DNA of 64,000 bases from Paludibacter sp. (GTDB taxonomy: Bacteria; Bacteroidota; Bacteroidia; Bacteroidales; Paludibacteraceae): the NCBI GenBank assembly GCA_028710415.1, contig JAQTUE010000003.1:62001-126000 (forward strand). The letters run 5' to 3'. A program made the position numbers and the translations under genes. The notes under the pieces are model-generated. The model was given only the letters and a program-made list of their open reading frames with translations, ran no database searches and was not told the origin of the DNA. Positions 51,930 through 60,864 of this stretch are shown in pieces; positions within the stretch are counted from its first letter, which is position 1; every line of letters starts with the position of its first letter.

Positions 51930-52196
51930 ATTAGTATCTTAACTCTCAATTTCGTGTATTTTTTGGCACAATATTACAGAATTAACTTCTAACTATTTTA
52001 GTCACACTATTCCATATAAGGTCTTAAAATCAAAATACGTAGTATTTTTATAATCCGTTTTTTATTCCGAAAACCGGAATGTTCCATCCGCCAAATCTAC
52101 GTATATTCCGAAAACCGGAATGTACCATCCGCGTTCTAATCTTAATTCTGGCTTGTCCAGGTTAGGGATTATACGAATTACTGCGAATCACATGAA
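51930..52196. other. Spacer with two copies of a palindromic unit
   Basis: ATTCCGAAAACCGGAATGT occurs at about 52066-52084 and again at about 52107-52125, each followed by (T/A)CCATCCGC. Each unit is itself a hairpin (TTCCG-AAAAC-CGGAA). The same CCGGAATGTACC word occurs near 12.82 kb in the island. Confidence 0.75.
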
Positions 52197-53336
52197 TTAT
52201 AAAAGCTGTTCTATCGCTTTTCTCAATTCTTCAAAACTCAGGCTTCGGGAGATAATGTTTCCTTTCTTATCCATTAAAAAAGTAGTAGGGATTTCTGAAA
52301 TATTATAAGAATTGACAAATTTGGTATTGGGTCCGTTTTCATCACGCACACAGGTCCAGGGTATGTTTTCGCTGGATTGTTTCCAAAGTTGCTTATTTCG
52401 GTCGAGTGATACCTGGTAAATTTCAAATCCACGTTTGTGGTATTTTTCATAGAGTGCGCGTAATGCAAAGGTGTAATCCACACTTTCTTTTGCTTCGTAG
52501 GCTGAAAAATCCAGTAAAATAACCTTGCCTATCAGGGAGGATAGTTTACGTGCCACATTATTTTTATCGGGTAAGGCAATATCGATATAACCTGTGCCTT
52601 GTTTTGCAAATACTTCATTCCAGGCTTCTTTATCTTTCGCCTGACGTTCTTTGCGGATGGCATCTATCACTAGAGCATATAAATTCTTGCTACGCTCATA
52701 TTCCGGCATAAATGTATTGTAGGATGTAGCTACAGCAGCGCAATAAGGCTTGTCCGACTTGATGTAGGGAGAAAATAAATACGTGTCGTTCACTTTCTGG
52801 TAAAGTGCAAAATAGGCGGCTGCCGAACGGGGATTCTGAAGTATCATTTTACGAGCCATGTCTTTATGGGTCTCAATATCTTTTTCAATGACTGTAATTT
52901 TTGCATTGCGTGCATTGGTTTCCATATCCGAAGTCAGTTCGTTGGCTAACTGCTGGATATTCATGACTGATTTGCGTAGAATCTGAATCTGACTGGAGGT
53001 GGCGGAACCTGTCACGGTATACTCGGTAGCAAAATTCGTTGATTTGGCATCAATGTTTATTTCTTCGCACGAATCAACAGCGAAAGTAATCACTTTGTCG
53101 TTTAACCTTAAGCGATAAAAATCAGGATATGCCGGTCGGTCGGATTTGAACTTAAAAGATCCGTTAGGCCGTAACCGGACCGAATCAAGTACGGTTGTAT
53201 TTGACAATCCACTATGTTCAAAATAAAGCTTTTCACCTTTGGCGTCTTTTACGGTGCCTGTAATATAAAATTTAGTGTTTTGCTTGCAGGAAACCAGGCC
53301 TAAAACTATCAGACAGAGAATTAGTGATTTTTTCAT
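52197..53336 (-). CDS. DUF4369/thioredoxin-fold lipoprotein lacking CxxC
   Basis: The 379-aa protein has a lipoprotein signal (MKKSLILCLIVLGLVSC), an N-terminal DUF4369-type beta domain (about 25-120: YITGTVKDAKGEKLYFEHSG), a helical middle, and a C-terminal TlpA/AhpC-like thioredoxin fold (about 255-379: LIGKVILLDFSAYEAKESVDY, FEIYQVSLDRNKQLW, ISEIPTTFLMDKKGNIISR). At the active site the sequence is FSAYEAKES, where a redox protein would have WCxxC, so it cannot do thiol exchange in the usual way. It would bind a ligand or partner in the periplasm. It is the last gene of a minus-strand run. Confidence 0.88.
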   Translation of the reverse strand: MKKSLILCLIVLGLVSCKQNTKFYITGTVKDAKGEKLYFEHSGLSNTTVLDSVRLRPNGSFKFKSDRPAYPDFYRLRLNDKVITFAVDSCEEINIDAKSTNFATEYTVTGSATSSQIQILRKSVMNIQQLANELTSDMETNARNAKITVIEKDIETHKDMARKMILQNPRSAAAYFALYQKVNDTYLFSPYIKSDKPYCAAVATSYNTFMPEYERSKNLYALVIDAIRKERQAKDKEAWNEVFAKQGTGYIDIALPDKNNVARKLSSLIGKVILLDFSAYEAKESVDYTFALRALYEKYHKRGFEIYQVSLDRNKQLWKQSSENIPWTCVRDENGPNTKFVNSYNISEIPTTFLMDKKGNIISRSLSFEELRKAIEQLL

Positions 53337-53405
53337 GGCATTGATGTAAATTTACAATCCCCTAAATAGTTCAATGAACACATTAGGGGATTAAAAAAGT
53401 TATTT

Positions 53406-53912
53406 TTAGTTCGTTTTGAATTTGTATTTTACCAGCGATAACTGTTCATTTGCCTCTACAATTTTATTCTTGAGGCTTTCTTTATAGAGCTTCAGTCTCG
53501 ATTGCAGTTCTTTGTCACCAACTGCCAGCATTTGTACTGCCAGAATGGCTGCATTGAGTGAAGCATTGATCCCCACAGTAGCTACCGGGATTCCCGGAGG
53601 CATTTGTACAATAGCCAGCAAAGCATCCATTCCATCGAGTGTAGCATTAATAGGCACCCCAATAACAGGCAATGTAGTCATAGAGGCAATTACACCAGGC
53701 AAATGGGCTGCCATTCCTGCAGCGGCAATAATTACCTCAATGCCGTTATCCTGTGCGTTTGTGGCAAATAATTCCACTTCCTTAGGTGTACGATGTGCCG
53801 ACAATGCATTTATTTCAAAAGGTACTTCAAACTCATTCAGCAGGGCTGCCGCTTTTTCCATGACAGGCAAGTCGGAAGTGCTGCCCATGATAATACTTAC
53901 TTTAGGTTTCAT
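53406..53912 (-). CDS. purE: N5-carboxyaminoimidazole ribonucleotide mutase
   Basis: The 168-aa class I PurE converts N5-CAIR to CAIR in purine synthesis. GSTSDLPVMEKA (about 10-21), ALSAHRTPKEV (about 37-47, catalytic His), AAAGMAAHLPGVIAS (about 64-78) and TVGINASLNAAILAVQML (about 112-130) are diagnostic. The C-terminal 25 residues are lysine-rich. Gcv H lies directly upstream, an order frequent in Bacteroidota. Confidence 0.96.
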   Translation of the reverse strand: MKPKVSIIMGSTSDLPVMEKAAALLNEFEVPFEINALSAHRTPKEVELFATNAQDNGIEVIIAAAGMAAHLPGVIASMTTLPVIGVPINATLDGMDALLAIVQMPPGIPVATVGINASLNAAILAVQMLAVGDKELQSRLKLYKESLKNKIVEANEQLSLVKYKFKTN

Positions 53913-54037
53913 AAATTGTTGAATTGTTGAACGATTAATTCTTTTAATGCTGATCGGGGAGATATTATCAGTATTGACCGGATAAAATCAATTGATGAGA
54001 AATGAGCTTTCCCGGAAAATACAAGCCAGTCCCGGAT

Positions 54038-54418
54038 TTAAGCTCCAATCAAAGCTTCATATTCTGCTGCCGAAAGCAACGTATCTAACTGTGCAATGTC
54101 GGAAACACCAACTTTCACCATCCAGCCTTTTCCATAAGGATCATCATTTACCAGTTCAGGATTTGTTTCCAATTCTTCATTGAATTCAATGATTTCACCA
54201 TCGACAGGTAAATACAGGTCCGAAACCGTTTTAACTGCTTCCACAGTACCAAATACTTCACCTTCGTTTAACGTTTCGCCTACTGTTTCTACTTCAACAA
54301 AGACGATCTCGCCTAATTCGCTCTGGGCATAGTCCGTAATCCCTACAAAAGCAACTTCGCCTTCCAGGCGAATCCATTCGTGTTCTTTTGTGTACTTTAA
54401 ATTAGCAGGTACATTCAT
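54038..54418 (-). CDS. gcvH: Glycine cleavage system H protein
   Basis: The 126-aa lipoyl carrier shuttles the methylamine group between the P, T and L proteins of glycine cleavage. [35 protein letters not shown] and the lipoylation site [11 protein letters not shown] (Lys63) are clear. The other gcv genes are not in the window. It is 32 nt downstream of the EEP gene and upstream of purE. Confidence 0.97.
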   Translation of the reverse strand: MNVPANLKYTKEHEWIRLEGEVAFVGITDYAQSELGEIVFVEVETVGETLNEGEVFGTVEAVKTVSDLYLPVDGEIIEFNEELETNPELVNDDPYGKGWMVKVGVSDIAQLDTLLSAAEYEALIGA

Positions 54419-54450
54419 AATAATAAGTTTTTTTAGTTTGTAATATATAT

Positions 54451-55572
54451 TTAAATGTCATTGATATTTAATTTACACAGTACCGGATAATGGTCGGAGT
54501 ATTTCACCTTGTCAGATTGGTACTGAATAGGTGTAAATCCTACAAAATCATACAATACATAATCAATACGGAAATGGTAATACCGGTCATTGAAAGTCCA
54601 TCCCAGGCCATTACCTGTTTCAGCAAAAGCATCTTTCAATTTGCCTTTCACCATCGTGTAGGCATACGAAGTGGGAACATCGTTGAAATCGCCGCATACA
54701 ATGATCCGGTAGGGTGATCCTTCAATAACTTTGGCAACAGCATCAGCCTGTTGGGAGCGTAACCTGTAAGCTACCCCGAGTTTGTGAGAGAAATTCAGCG
54801 TTATTCCTTTCAGGTTTTTAGTGTCGAAGTTCTCTTTCAGGGTAAGGGGCATGTCCTTGTCATTCTCTGTCAACCTGTTTGACTCCAAATGATTATTTAC
54901 CAACCTGATTATTTTACCTTTTATTTTTATATCCGAAAAGATCGATATGTTATAATTTGACGGATACCTGATTTCCTGTTTGTTGATGATCGGGTATTTT
55001 GAAAAAGTAGCCACTCCTGACAGGCTTAAATTGTATTTTGCCTTTTGCTTGTATTGGATATGTTTGTAAGGGTACTTCCTAAAAATACGAAAGATATCAT
55101 TTTCTGTCAGGAATTCCCTGTTTGCACTAACAGTAAATTCCTGCATGCAGACAATGTCAGCATCTGTATCTAAAATATATTGAATAACCTTGTTTGGATT
55201 ACGACGGGTATGTTTTTTTAGTTCACCGCTCATCCTTGTGTTATAAGTTAGCAACGTGACCGGATTGTTTGTTGGTGCTGTTTCTGTTTTTCCAATATGA
55301 ATGGGAAAAGTGTTATTGATTTCTGAGGATGAAAATAACAGGATACTTAGTGAAAGAAGAAAAAGCCACTTTCGGGCTATGAGCCAGAAAATTACAAATG
55401 CAATGTTGACAAGGATGGTCAGTGGGAAGATTAATGCAAAATAAGCTGGAAGGGTCAGTTTCTCAGGGCTTACCACCGATCCAATTAAAGTCATAAGCAT
55501 AAAAAGGACTGCAACCATATTTGATGCTATCATTATCCATTTTACTAACGCTCTTCCAAACATGACTACCAA
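54451..55572 (-). CDS. Membrane-anchored endonuclease/exonuclease/phosphatase-family protein
   Basis: This 373-aa protein has three N-terminal membrane segments (about 8-85) and a C-terminal EEP domain (about 110-373). Visible catalytic stretches are [18 protein letters not shown] (metal-binding Glu), [19 protein letters not shown] (about 300) and [12 protein letters not shown] (terminal His). Family members cut nucleic acids or phosphoesters such as inositol phosphates; membrane anchoring places the active site outside the cytosol. It sits between the rhomboid genes and gcvH on one transcript. A second in-frame ATG 9 nt in is equally possible. Confidence 0.88.
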   Translation of the reverse strand: MVVMFGRALVKWIMIASNMVAVLFMLMTLIGSVVSPEKLTLPAYFALIFPLTILVNIAFVIFWLIARKWLFLLSLSILLFSSSEINNTFPIHIGKTETAPTNNPVTLLTYNTRMSGELKKHTRRNPNKVIQYILDTDADIVCMQEFTVSANREFLTENDIFRIFRKYPYKHIQYKQKAKYNLSLSGVATFSKYPIINKQEIRYPSNYNISIFSDIKIKGKIIRLVNNHLESNRLTENDKDMPLTLKENFDTKNLKGITLNFSHKLGVAYRLRSQQADAVAKVIEGSPYRIIVCGDFNDVPTSYAYTMVKGKLKDAFAETGNGLGWTFNDRYYHFRIDYVLYDFVGFTPIQYQSDKVKYSDHYPVLCKLNINDI

Positions 55573-55604
55573 TTAATTCCCGGTTCACATTATCAACCTG
55601 TGAA

Positions 55605-56495
55605 TCAGTTCTTTTTTCCTTGTTCAAACAATTTCTTCTTTTCCTCGGTAGATAAACTTTCGTAACCGGAGGTTTTAATTTTATCCAGGATTTTATCTAT
55701 ATCAGCCATTTTACGGGCCTTATTCATATTGAACTCAGCATCGTTCATGGGTGAGGTACTGCGACCGGGATTTGGCTTTACCCTGAGTTTCCTTGGGCCA
55801 AATAATGTAGAGATGGCATCCAGGATTCGGTTCAATCCTTTCGTTAAATCTCTACCCTGACGCAAAGATACAACAAATAAATAACCCGCCAAAGCTCCAC
55901 CCAAATGAGCCAGTTCACCCCCGCCATTGGTGGAAGTAATGCCAAACAGGCTGGTCACGACAAAGAATATCGCAATATATTTAAGCTTTACACTTCCCAG
56001 AAAAAGTACCTGCAATTCCATATCCGGTGAACGAAAGGCTGTTGCCACAATGATTGCCATGATGGATCCAGAGGCTCCCAGCAACAGGCTTTGATGCAAT
56101 TCCGGTGCGTAATAGGGGAAAAGGTTATAGGAAAGGACATACACCAGGGCTGCCATGAATCCGCCAACCAGGTATAAACCGACCAGTTGTTTTTCGGAAA
56201 AGTACATGAGGAAGATCCTCCCGAACCAGAACAGGGTAAACATGTTGAAAAATATATGCAGGAACCCTTCGTGCAGGAACATGTACGTCAGGGGTGTCCA
56301 TGCCCTGAACAGCAACAATGTCGTATCGGCAGGCAGGGCAAGGTAGGATACTAAAAAACTTCCCGATATGTTGAATAGCAGGAGAAGGATTAACGTTAGT
56401 TTTAATACTATAAACACACTGGCGTTGATATAAATCAACTTGATAAGTGAGTTACCCTGTTTAAAGGTTTGTTTGATATTATCGAGTATATTCAT
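55605..56495 (-). CDS. Rhomboid-family intramembrane serine protease (long form)
   Basis: The 296-aa protein has six membrane segments. FLHEGFLHIFFNMFTLFWFGRIF (about 75-97) is the loop/TM2 motif, GASGSIMAIIVATAF (about 140) holds the catalytic Ser, and GELAHLGGALAGYLFV (about 193) the catalytic His. A basic cytoplasmic tail (about 215-296) follows and is not part of the core fold. Its gene is 15 nt downstream of another rhomboid gene, so the two form a tandem pair, perhaps with distinct substrates. Confidence 0.92.
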   Translation of the reverse strand: MNILDNIKQTFKQGNSLIKLIYINASVFIVLKLTLILLLLFNISGSFLVSYLALPADTTLLLFRAWTPLTYMFLHEGFLHIFFNMFTLFWFGRIFLMYFSEKQLVGLYLVGGFMAALVYVLSYNLFPYYAPELHQSLLLGASGSIMAIIVATAFRSPDMELQVLFLGSVKLKYIAIFFVVTSLFGITSTNGGGELAHLGGALAGYLFVVSLRQGRDLTKGLNRILDAISTLFGPRKLRVKPNPGRSTSPMNDAEFNMNKARKMADIDKILDKIKTSGYESLSTEEKKKLFEQGKKN

Positions 56496-56510
56496 GTCAG
56501 ATTCCGGTCT

Positions 56511-57236
56511 TTAAAGTGTCCGTTTCTTTTTCCAGATCAATATCAGGACGGCTCCGAATATCATACCACCCAGGTGGGCAAAATGGGCAACATTGTCTCC
56601 TGAAAACTGTGCAACACCCAGGAATAGTTCAGCTACTCCATATATCAATACAAATATACGTGCTTTGATAGGGACCGGGAAGAACAGCATCATTAGCTTT
56701 ACTTCCGGGAACAACCATCCAAAAGCCAGTAACAACCCAAACACAGAACCTGAAGCTCCAATGGTTATGGCTGAGTTTAGAAATTCCTTTTTCTGTAATA
56801 AAAGTGCCGGTGCATTTAGTACATTGGATGAGATAGCTGTATCGATAGCTGAAATGGCAGAGTGAAATTCAAACGACCAAAATAATTCCTGTACAAGTCC
56901 GGCACCTACACCGGTCAGTAAATAGTAAAATAAAAAACGTTTGGTGCCCCACAATTGTTCCAGCACACCACCAAACATATACAATGCGAACATATTAAAG
57001 AATATATGCCCGATTCCGCCATGCATGAACCCATAAGTGATCAGTTGTGCCGGATTGAATTTGGAGGATTCCCAGTAATGCAAACCCAGTATATCCGTTA
57101 AATCGACATTTAAGCCCCATTTCATGAATATACCCGGAACTACGATGCTTGCCAGCCATAAAACAATATTGATGGCAATCAAATTCTTGACTACAGGCGG
57201 TATGGAATTTAAAAAAGAAGGTCTGTAACTATTCAT
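56511..57236 (-). CDS. Rhomboid-family intramembrane serine protease
   Basis: The 241-aa protein has six membrane segments with YGFMHGGIGHIFFNMFALYMFGGVLE (about 68-93), catalytic GASGSVFGLL (about 160-169) and VAHFAHLGGMIFGA (about 213-226). An elongated loop (about 115-150) precedes the catalytic segment. It is the first gene of the minus-strand operon rhomboid-rhomboid-EEP-gcvH-purE-lipoprotein. Confidence 0.93.
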   Translation of the reverse strand: MNSYRPSFLNSIPPVVKNLIAINIVLWLASIVVPGIFMKWGLNVDLTDILGLHYWESSKFNPAQLITYGFMHGGIGHIFFNMFALYMFGGVLEQLWGTKRFLFYYLLTGVGAGLVQELFWSFEFHSAISAIDTAISSNVLNAPALLLQKKEFLNSAITIGASGSVFGLLLAFGWLFPEVKLMMLFFPVPIKARIFVLIYGVAELFLGVAQFSGDNVAHFAHLGGMIFGAVLILIWKKKRTL

Positions 57237-57481
57237 TTTGTAAAGTTGAGTGGATGAAATTTGATAAATAACGCGATATTTTAACTGATTTATTTGTTTT
57301 AATTCAGAATTTGCACTTTTTCGGACAATTTCAAAATAAAAAATAGGGTGAAAAGTCCTTTAAAACCCTTGTAGTGCTACATTTTACTACACAAAAGTAG
57401 TGAAAATACTGTCGAAAATATGTTTTCTAACATAAATTTCGAAAAGATATAAAATAAAACGATTTTTTTTAATTTAAACGC
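57237..57481. other. Divergent promoter region (rhomboid operon and HU)
   Basis: AT-rich spacer. A minus-strand -7 element, TACTTTTG, lies at 57399-57392. The HU promoter is at 57482-57511. No gene. Confidence 0.55.
57392..57399 (-). promoter_or_regulatory. -7 element of the rhomboid operon
   Basis: TACTTTTG on the minus strand; leader about 150 nt. Confidence 0.5.
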
Positions 57482-57511
57482 TTGTATATTAATTACAATC
57501 TGCTACATTTG
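57482..57511 (+). promoter_or_regulatory. Promoter of the HU gene
   Basis: TTG (57482-57484), 19 nt, TACATTTG (57504-57511). Good match to the Bacteroidota consensus; leader about 43 nt. Confidence 0.8.
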
Positions 57512-57559
57512 CAATATCAAAAATCATTTTTGTAGAATCTAATAAAAAATCAAAATCTT

Positions 57560-57832
57560 ATGAACAAAGCAGAATTAATCAATGCCATCGCTGCTGAAGC
57601 AGGTCTTAGCAAAGTTGATGCAAAAAAAGCGCTTGACGCAGTTGTTAAAAGTGTTTCTGACGCCCTGGTTTCAGGCGATAAAGTTAGTCTAGTTGGTTTC
57701 GGTACTTTCTCTGTAGCTGTTCGTTCAGCTCGTCCGGGCATTAACCCTGCTACAAAACAACCAATTAATATCGCTGAGAAAAAAGTTGCTAAATTTAAAG
57801 CTGGAGCTGAATTTACTGCAGCTATCAACTAA
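57560..57832 (+). CDS. hup: DNA-binding protein HU
   Basis: The 90-aa nucleoid protein matches HU throughout: MNKAELINAIAAEAGLSKVDAKKALDAVV, LVGFGTFSVAVRSARPGINPATKQPI (the DNA-binding arm, about 45-72) and KKVAKFKAGAEFTAAIN. It has its own strong promoter and a perfect palindromic terminator, so it is monocistronic and highly expressed. Confidence 0.98.
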   Translation: MNKAELINAIAAEAGLSKVDAKKALDAVVKSVSDALVSGDKVSLVGFGTFSVAVRSARPGINPATKQPINIAEKKVAKFKAGAEFTAAIN

Positions 57833-57856
57833 GAATTCGTGCATTTGTTTTTTTAT

Positions 57857-57888
57857 AAAAAAGGAATATGGTACCATATTCCTTTTTT
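57857..57888. terminator. Perfectly palindromic bidirectional terminator after HU
   Basis: A 32-nt sequence equal to its own complement, AAAAAAGGAATATGG-TACC..., with T run. It serves HU on plus and the DJ-1 gene on minus. Confidence 0.93.
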
Positions 57889-57944
57889 TATGTTCGGTCT
57901 TTTCCTTATTTGAAGGGAATCACAGGTTTACTTTCAATTCTTTA

Positions 57945-58487
57945 CTACACGCAAATGGCTGATGCAATTTTTTCTGATAAAGCTCTGCCTTTCAGTTCTT
58001 CCACCAATTTCAACGCAAACTGAACGGCAACCCCGGCAGCCTTGGCAGTACTGATATTTCCCGATTGCACAATCTTTTCTTTTGACAGGATGGCTCCTGT
58101 AAGCTGGTTCTCAAATCCGGGAAAGCATATTGCCTCTTTTCCCATGAGTAAGCCCATTTTCCCTAACAGGGAGGGCGCAGCACAAATGGCGGCGATAGGC
58201 TTGTTTTCAGCTGCTTGCTTCAGGAGCAGGTTCTTTAGTCCCTCATGGGCTTCCAGGTTTTTGGTCCCGGGCATGCCACCCGGCAAATACAGCAGGTCGT
58301 TATCACTGAAATCGGTTTTTGAAAACAAACTATCTGCCTGCATCGAAATACCATGTGCCCCTCGTACTGTTTTTTCCTTTGAAACAGAGACGGTAGTTAC
58401 TTCAATGTCAGCTCTTCTGAAAATGTCGATAGGAGCTATTGCTTCCAATTCCTCAAAGCCCTCTGCAAGAAATATAAATACTTTCAT
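57945..58487 (-). CDS. DJ-1/PfpI-family protein
   Basis: The 180-aa cytosolic protein has FLAEGFEELEAIAPIDIFRRA (about 5-25), LLYLPGGMPGTKNLEAHEGL (about 65-84) and AAICAAPSLLGKMGLL (about 99-114), with the nucleophile Cys in AICAAP. It matches the DJ-1/YajL branch. Reported activities are chaperone, glyoxalase III and deglycase; which one applies here is not readable. Confidence 0.92.
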   Translation of the reverse strand: MKVFIFLAEGFEELEAIAPIDIFRRADIEVTTVSVSKEKTVRGAHGISMQADSLFSKTDFSDNDLLYLPGGMPGTKNLEAHEGLKNLLLKQAAENKPIAAICAAPSLLGKMGLLMGKEAICFPGFENQLTGAILSKEKIVQSGNISTAKAAGVAVQFALKLVEELKGRALSEKIASAICV

Positions 58488-58825
58488 AGGTCAATGTCTT
58501 TAAGCGATTTAAAAAATGAATATAAGTAATTGCAACAATATAGTTTCCTGTTTTATATCATGAAAAAAAGTCATTAAACAGCTTTTCTAATAAAGGGAAT
58601 AAGGGTTTTGATATAGGGTAGATTGGTTTTCTACGAAGGGTTAAAGTTTTGATATGAGGGTTTGAAATTAAAAACCTTATTTTTGTTTTTACACCCTAAG
58701 TAGAAATATTAAGCAAAAAAGTCTAACCCTTATTCCCTTATTTAAATTTAAATAATACGACATTGTTTTGTTAATTAACAAGTTACTGTTTTAATAATTT
58801 CTCCTGTTACAGTTTTGCGGTTGTG
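58488..58825. other. Intergenic region between DJ-1 and TonB genes
   Basis: Almost filled by the nested palindrome at 58592-58740. No gene. Confidence 0.65.
58592..58740. repeat. Nested palindrome with AGGGTT units
   Basis: Outer arms AAAGGGAATAAGGGTT (58592-58607) and AACCCTTATTCCCTTA (58725-58740) match at 15 of 16. Inside, TAGGGTAGA / AAGGGTTAAAG / GAGGGTTTG units face ACCCTAAGTAGAAA. The left arm has more unit copies, as in the other elements of this kind. Confidence 0.78.
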
Positions 58826-59695
58826 TTATTCCAGTTTGTAATTATAGGTGATCGATCCGGTCTCTACGCCCTTCCCTGCTGTAAATCTTGTTTTATTAGC
58901 TGCTGACATGGCATCCCGTCGCATTTCTGAGTCCGATATCGTCGTCGGTGATCCTATTGAGGAGCTGGTAACAGTTCCTTTCTCATCCACCCGGATAATG
59001 ACGGTTATCTTGCCTTCCACATCCTTTGGGTAGTTTGGTTTTGCCGGATTACCATAATAGCTCCGGGTACCTAGCCTGAAAGTCGATCCGACTCCCGAAG
59101 CGCCATGCCCTGCAGGGTTTCCCTGTACGCCATTTCCTGAACCCGAGCCGGTTCCTTTTCCTGTACCGGTACCACTGCCATTGCCACTTCCTTTCCCACC
59201 GGTTGCACCGTTATTTCCAAACAGTCCGTTTACTGCATTGGCATTATTGATAGCCACCTGCTCTTTCCTGTTTTGATCTGCCTTGCGCTTTTCAGTCTCT
59301 ATCCGTTGGTTGTTGATCTCTGTCTGAATTTTACTAACACGTGCCTTCTCTTTTTGTTCGTTCAGGGCAACAGAATTATCTGTTTGTGTGAATACAGTTT
59401 GTTTCTCATGGGAGGATGTTTGGGTCGTGGTGGTTGATGCCGGTGACGCATTTATTGTTTTAGCTCTTGTTCCTGTGGAAACATTATTTGTTGAGGATCC
59501 CCGTGAAGGTACCGATACATAGCCTGAACCACCACCATCGGCATCATCCCCGAAACTGACTAAAAAACCTTCATTTTCAATTGAACTGGGAGCCGACAAT
59601 ACAACAAGCCATAAAACAAGCAGGATGATTGTACTCGATAGGGTTGAGCCTATTAGACCATATAATTTTGATTTCTGCACGCTGTTATTTTTCAA
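58826..59695 (-). CDS. TonB-family energy transducer
   Basis: The 289-aa protein has one N-terminal membrane anchor (about 12-34), a long low-complexity periplasmic spacer (about 45-210: Gly/Ser-rich, then a charged coiled segment rich in Lys, Glu and Gln, then a GSGNG-type repeat run), and a C-terminal TonB-like domain (about 213-289: NPAKPNYPKDVEGKITVIIRVDEKGTV, MRRDAMSAANKTRFTAG). It would transmit proton-motive energy to outer-membrane receptors together with ExbB and ExbD, whose genes are not in the window. It is 121 nt downstream of pdxJ. Confidence 0.85.
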   Translation of the reverse strand: MKNNSVQKSKLYGLIGSTLSSTIILLVLWLVVLSAPSSIENEGFLVSFGDDADGGGSGYVSVPSRGSSTNNVSTGTRAKTINASPASTTTTQTSSHEKQTVFTQTDNSVALNEQKEKARVSKIQTEINNQRIETEKRKADQNRKEQVAINNANAVNGLFGNNGATGGKGSGNGSGTGTGKGTGSGSGNGVQGNPAGHGASGVGSTFRLGTRSYYGNPAKPNYPKDVEGKITVIIRVDEKGTVTSSSIGSPTTISDSEMRRDAMSAANKTRFTAGKGVETGSITYNYKLE

Positions 59696-59816
59696 TAATT
59701 GGAGTGAATACTAAAAATTACAGATTTATTGTCAATGAATTTTATTCATTTCAGGGTTTAAATTGGATATTTTTTTATAAAATACCGGGATTTTGAACCG
59801 TCTTTACCTGTTACAT

Positions 59817-60530
59817 CTATTCTAACTGCTTTTTATAGCGTTTTATTGTGTCCTCCAGTCCAAAATAGAGTGCATCCGATATTAAGGCATGCCCAATAGA
59901 CACTTCTTCAATCCAGGGTATATGTGTGTGAAAATAGGCCAAATTCTCCAGGCTTAAATCATGTCCGGCATTTAATCCAAGTCCCAGTTTCTTAGCCAGT
60001 TTGGCAGCTTCCAGAAAGGGTGCAATAGCTTCTTCCCGGTCTTTCGGATAATTGGTGGCGTAAGGCTCTGTATACAGTTCCACCCGGTCGGTTCCAGTCA
60101 GGGCGGCATATTCAATGTTCTTAGGATCTGTATCCACAAAGATGGAAACCCTGATGCCTACGCTTTGAAAATCGGCCACCACATCTTTCAGAAATTCAAG
60201 GTTCGATACCGTATCCCAGCCGGCACTCGAGGTGATAGCATCCGGAGGATCAGGCACCAGGGTTACCTGATGAGGCCTGACCGATTTTACTAAATTGACA
60301 AAATCTGCTGAAGGATACCCTTCAATATTGAATTCTGTTTTAAGGATTGATTTTAAGTCCCATACATCCGTGCGTCGGATATGCCTTTCGTCAGGGCGTG
60401 GGTGGACAGTGATGCCTTCAGCCCCGAAACGTTCGCAATCGAGTGCTACCTGGCATACATTGGGTGTATTTCCTCCACGGGCATTCCGCAGGGTGGCAAT
60501 TTTATTAATATTGACGCTTAATTTTGTCAT
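59817..60530 (-). CDS. pdxJ: Pyridoxine 5'-phosphate synthase
   Basis: The 237-aa cytosolic TIM barrel condenses 1-deoxyxylulose 5-phosphate with 3-amino-1-hydroxyacetone phosphate to pyridoxine 5'-phosphate. [16 protein letters not shown] (about 5-20), [13 protein letters not shown] (about 37-49), QVTLVPDPP (about 94) and [13 protein letters not shown] (about 190) match. It lies head-to-head with nadK, as in many Bacteroidota. Confidence 0.97.
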   Translation of the reverse strand: MTKLSVNINKIATLRNARGGNTPNVCQVALDCERFGAEGITVHPRPDERHIRRTDVWDLKSILKTEFNIEGYPSADFVNLVKSVRPHQVTLVPDPPDAITSSAGWDTVSNLEFLKDVVADFQSVGIRVSIFVDTDPKNIEYAALTGTDRVELYTEPYATNYPKDREEAIAPFLEAAKLAKKLGLGLNAGHDLSLENLAYFHTHIPWIEEVSIGHALISDALYFGLEDTIKRYKKQLE

Positions 60531-60864
60531 TTTGTGGATAGGATTATTACTTTTTCTTGATTTTGAAGTTCAAAATTACTATGAAAATTGATTTATTATT
60601 TTAAACACGCACTGTTTTATATTTGTTTATATCTTTTATATTTGAATAACTCCTAACTGATTTATTTGCGGGTTTCATTTTCATTTAGTTTCTTTGTATT
60701 GCTTAAACAGAAGACTAATTTGCTGCAAAAATAGCTAAAAAATAACAGAAGGTTATCAGAAACTTTTAACTTTCAATCTTTTTTAATCATTATCTGTCAA
60801 AACAGGGAACTTACACCCTGATATTTTCTAATATCAACAGAATTTATTTTAAATTGTTTACATT
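60531..60864. other. Divergent regulatory region of pdxJ and nadK
   Basis: TATTTTTG on the minus strand (60733-60726) fits pdxJ. On the plus strand TATATTTG occurs at 60618-60625 and 60637-60644 and could serve nadK with a long leader. No gene. Confidence 0.55.
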
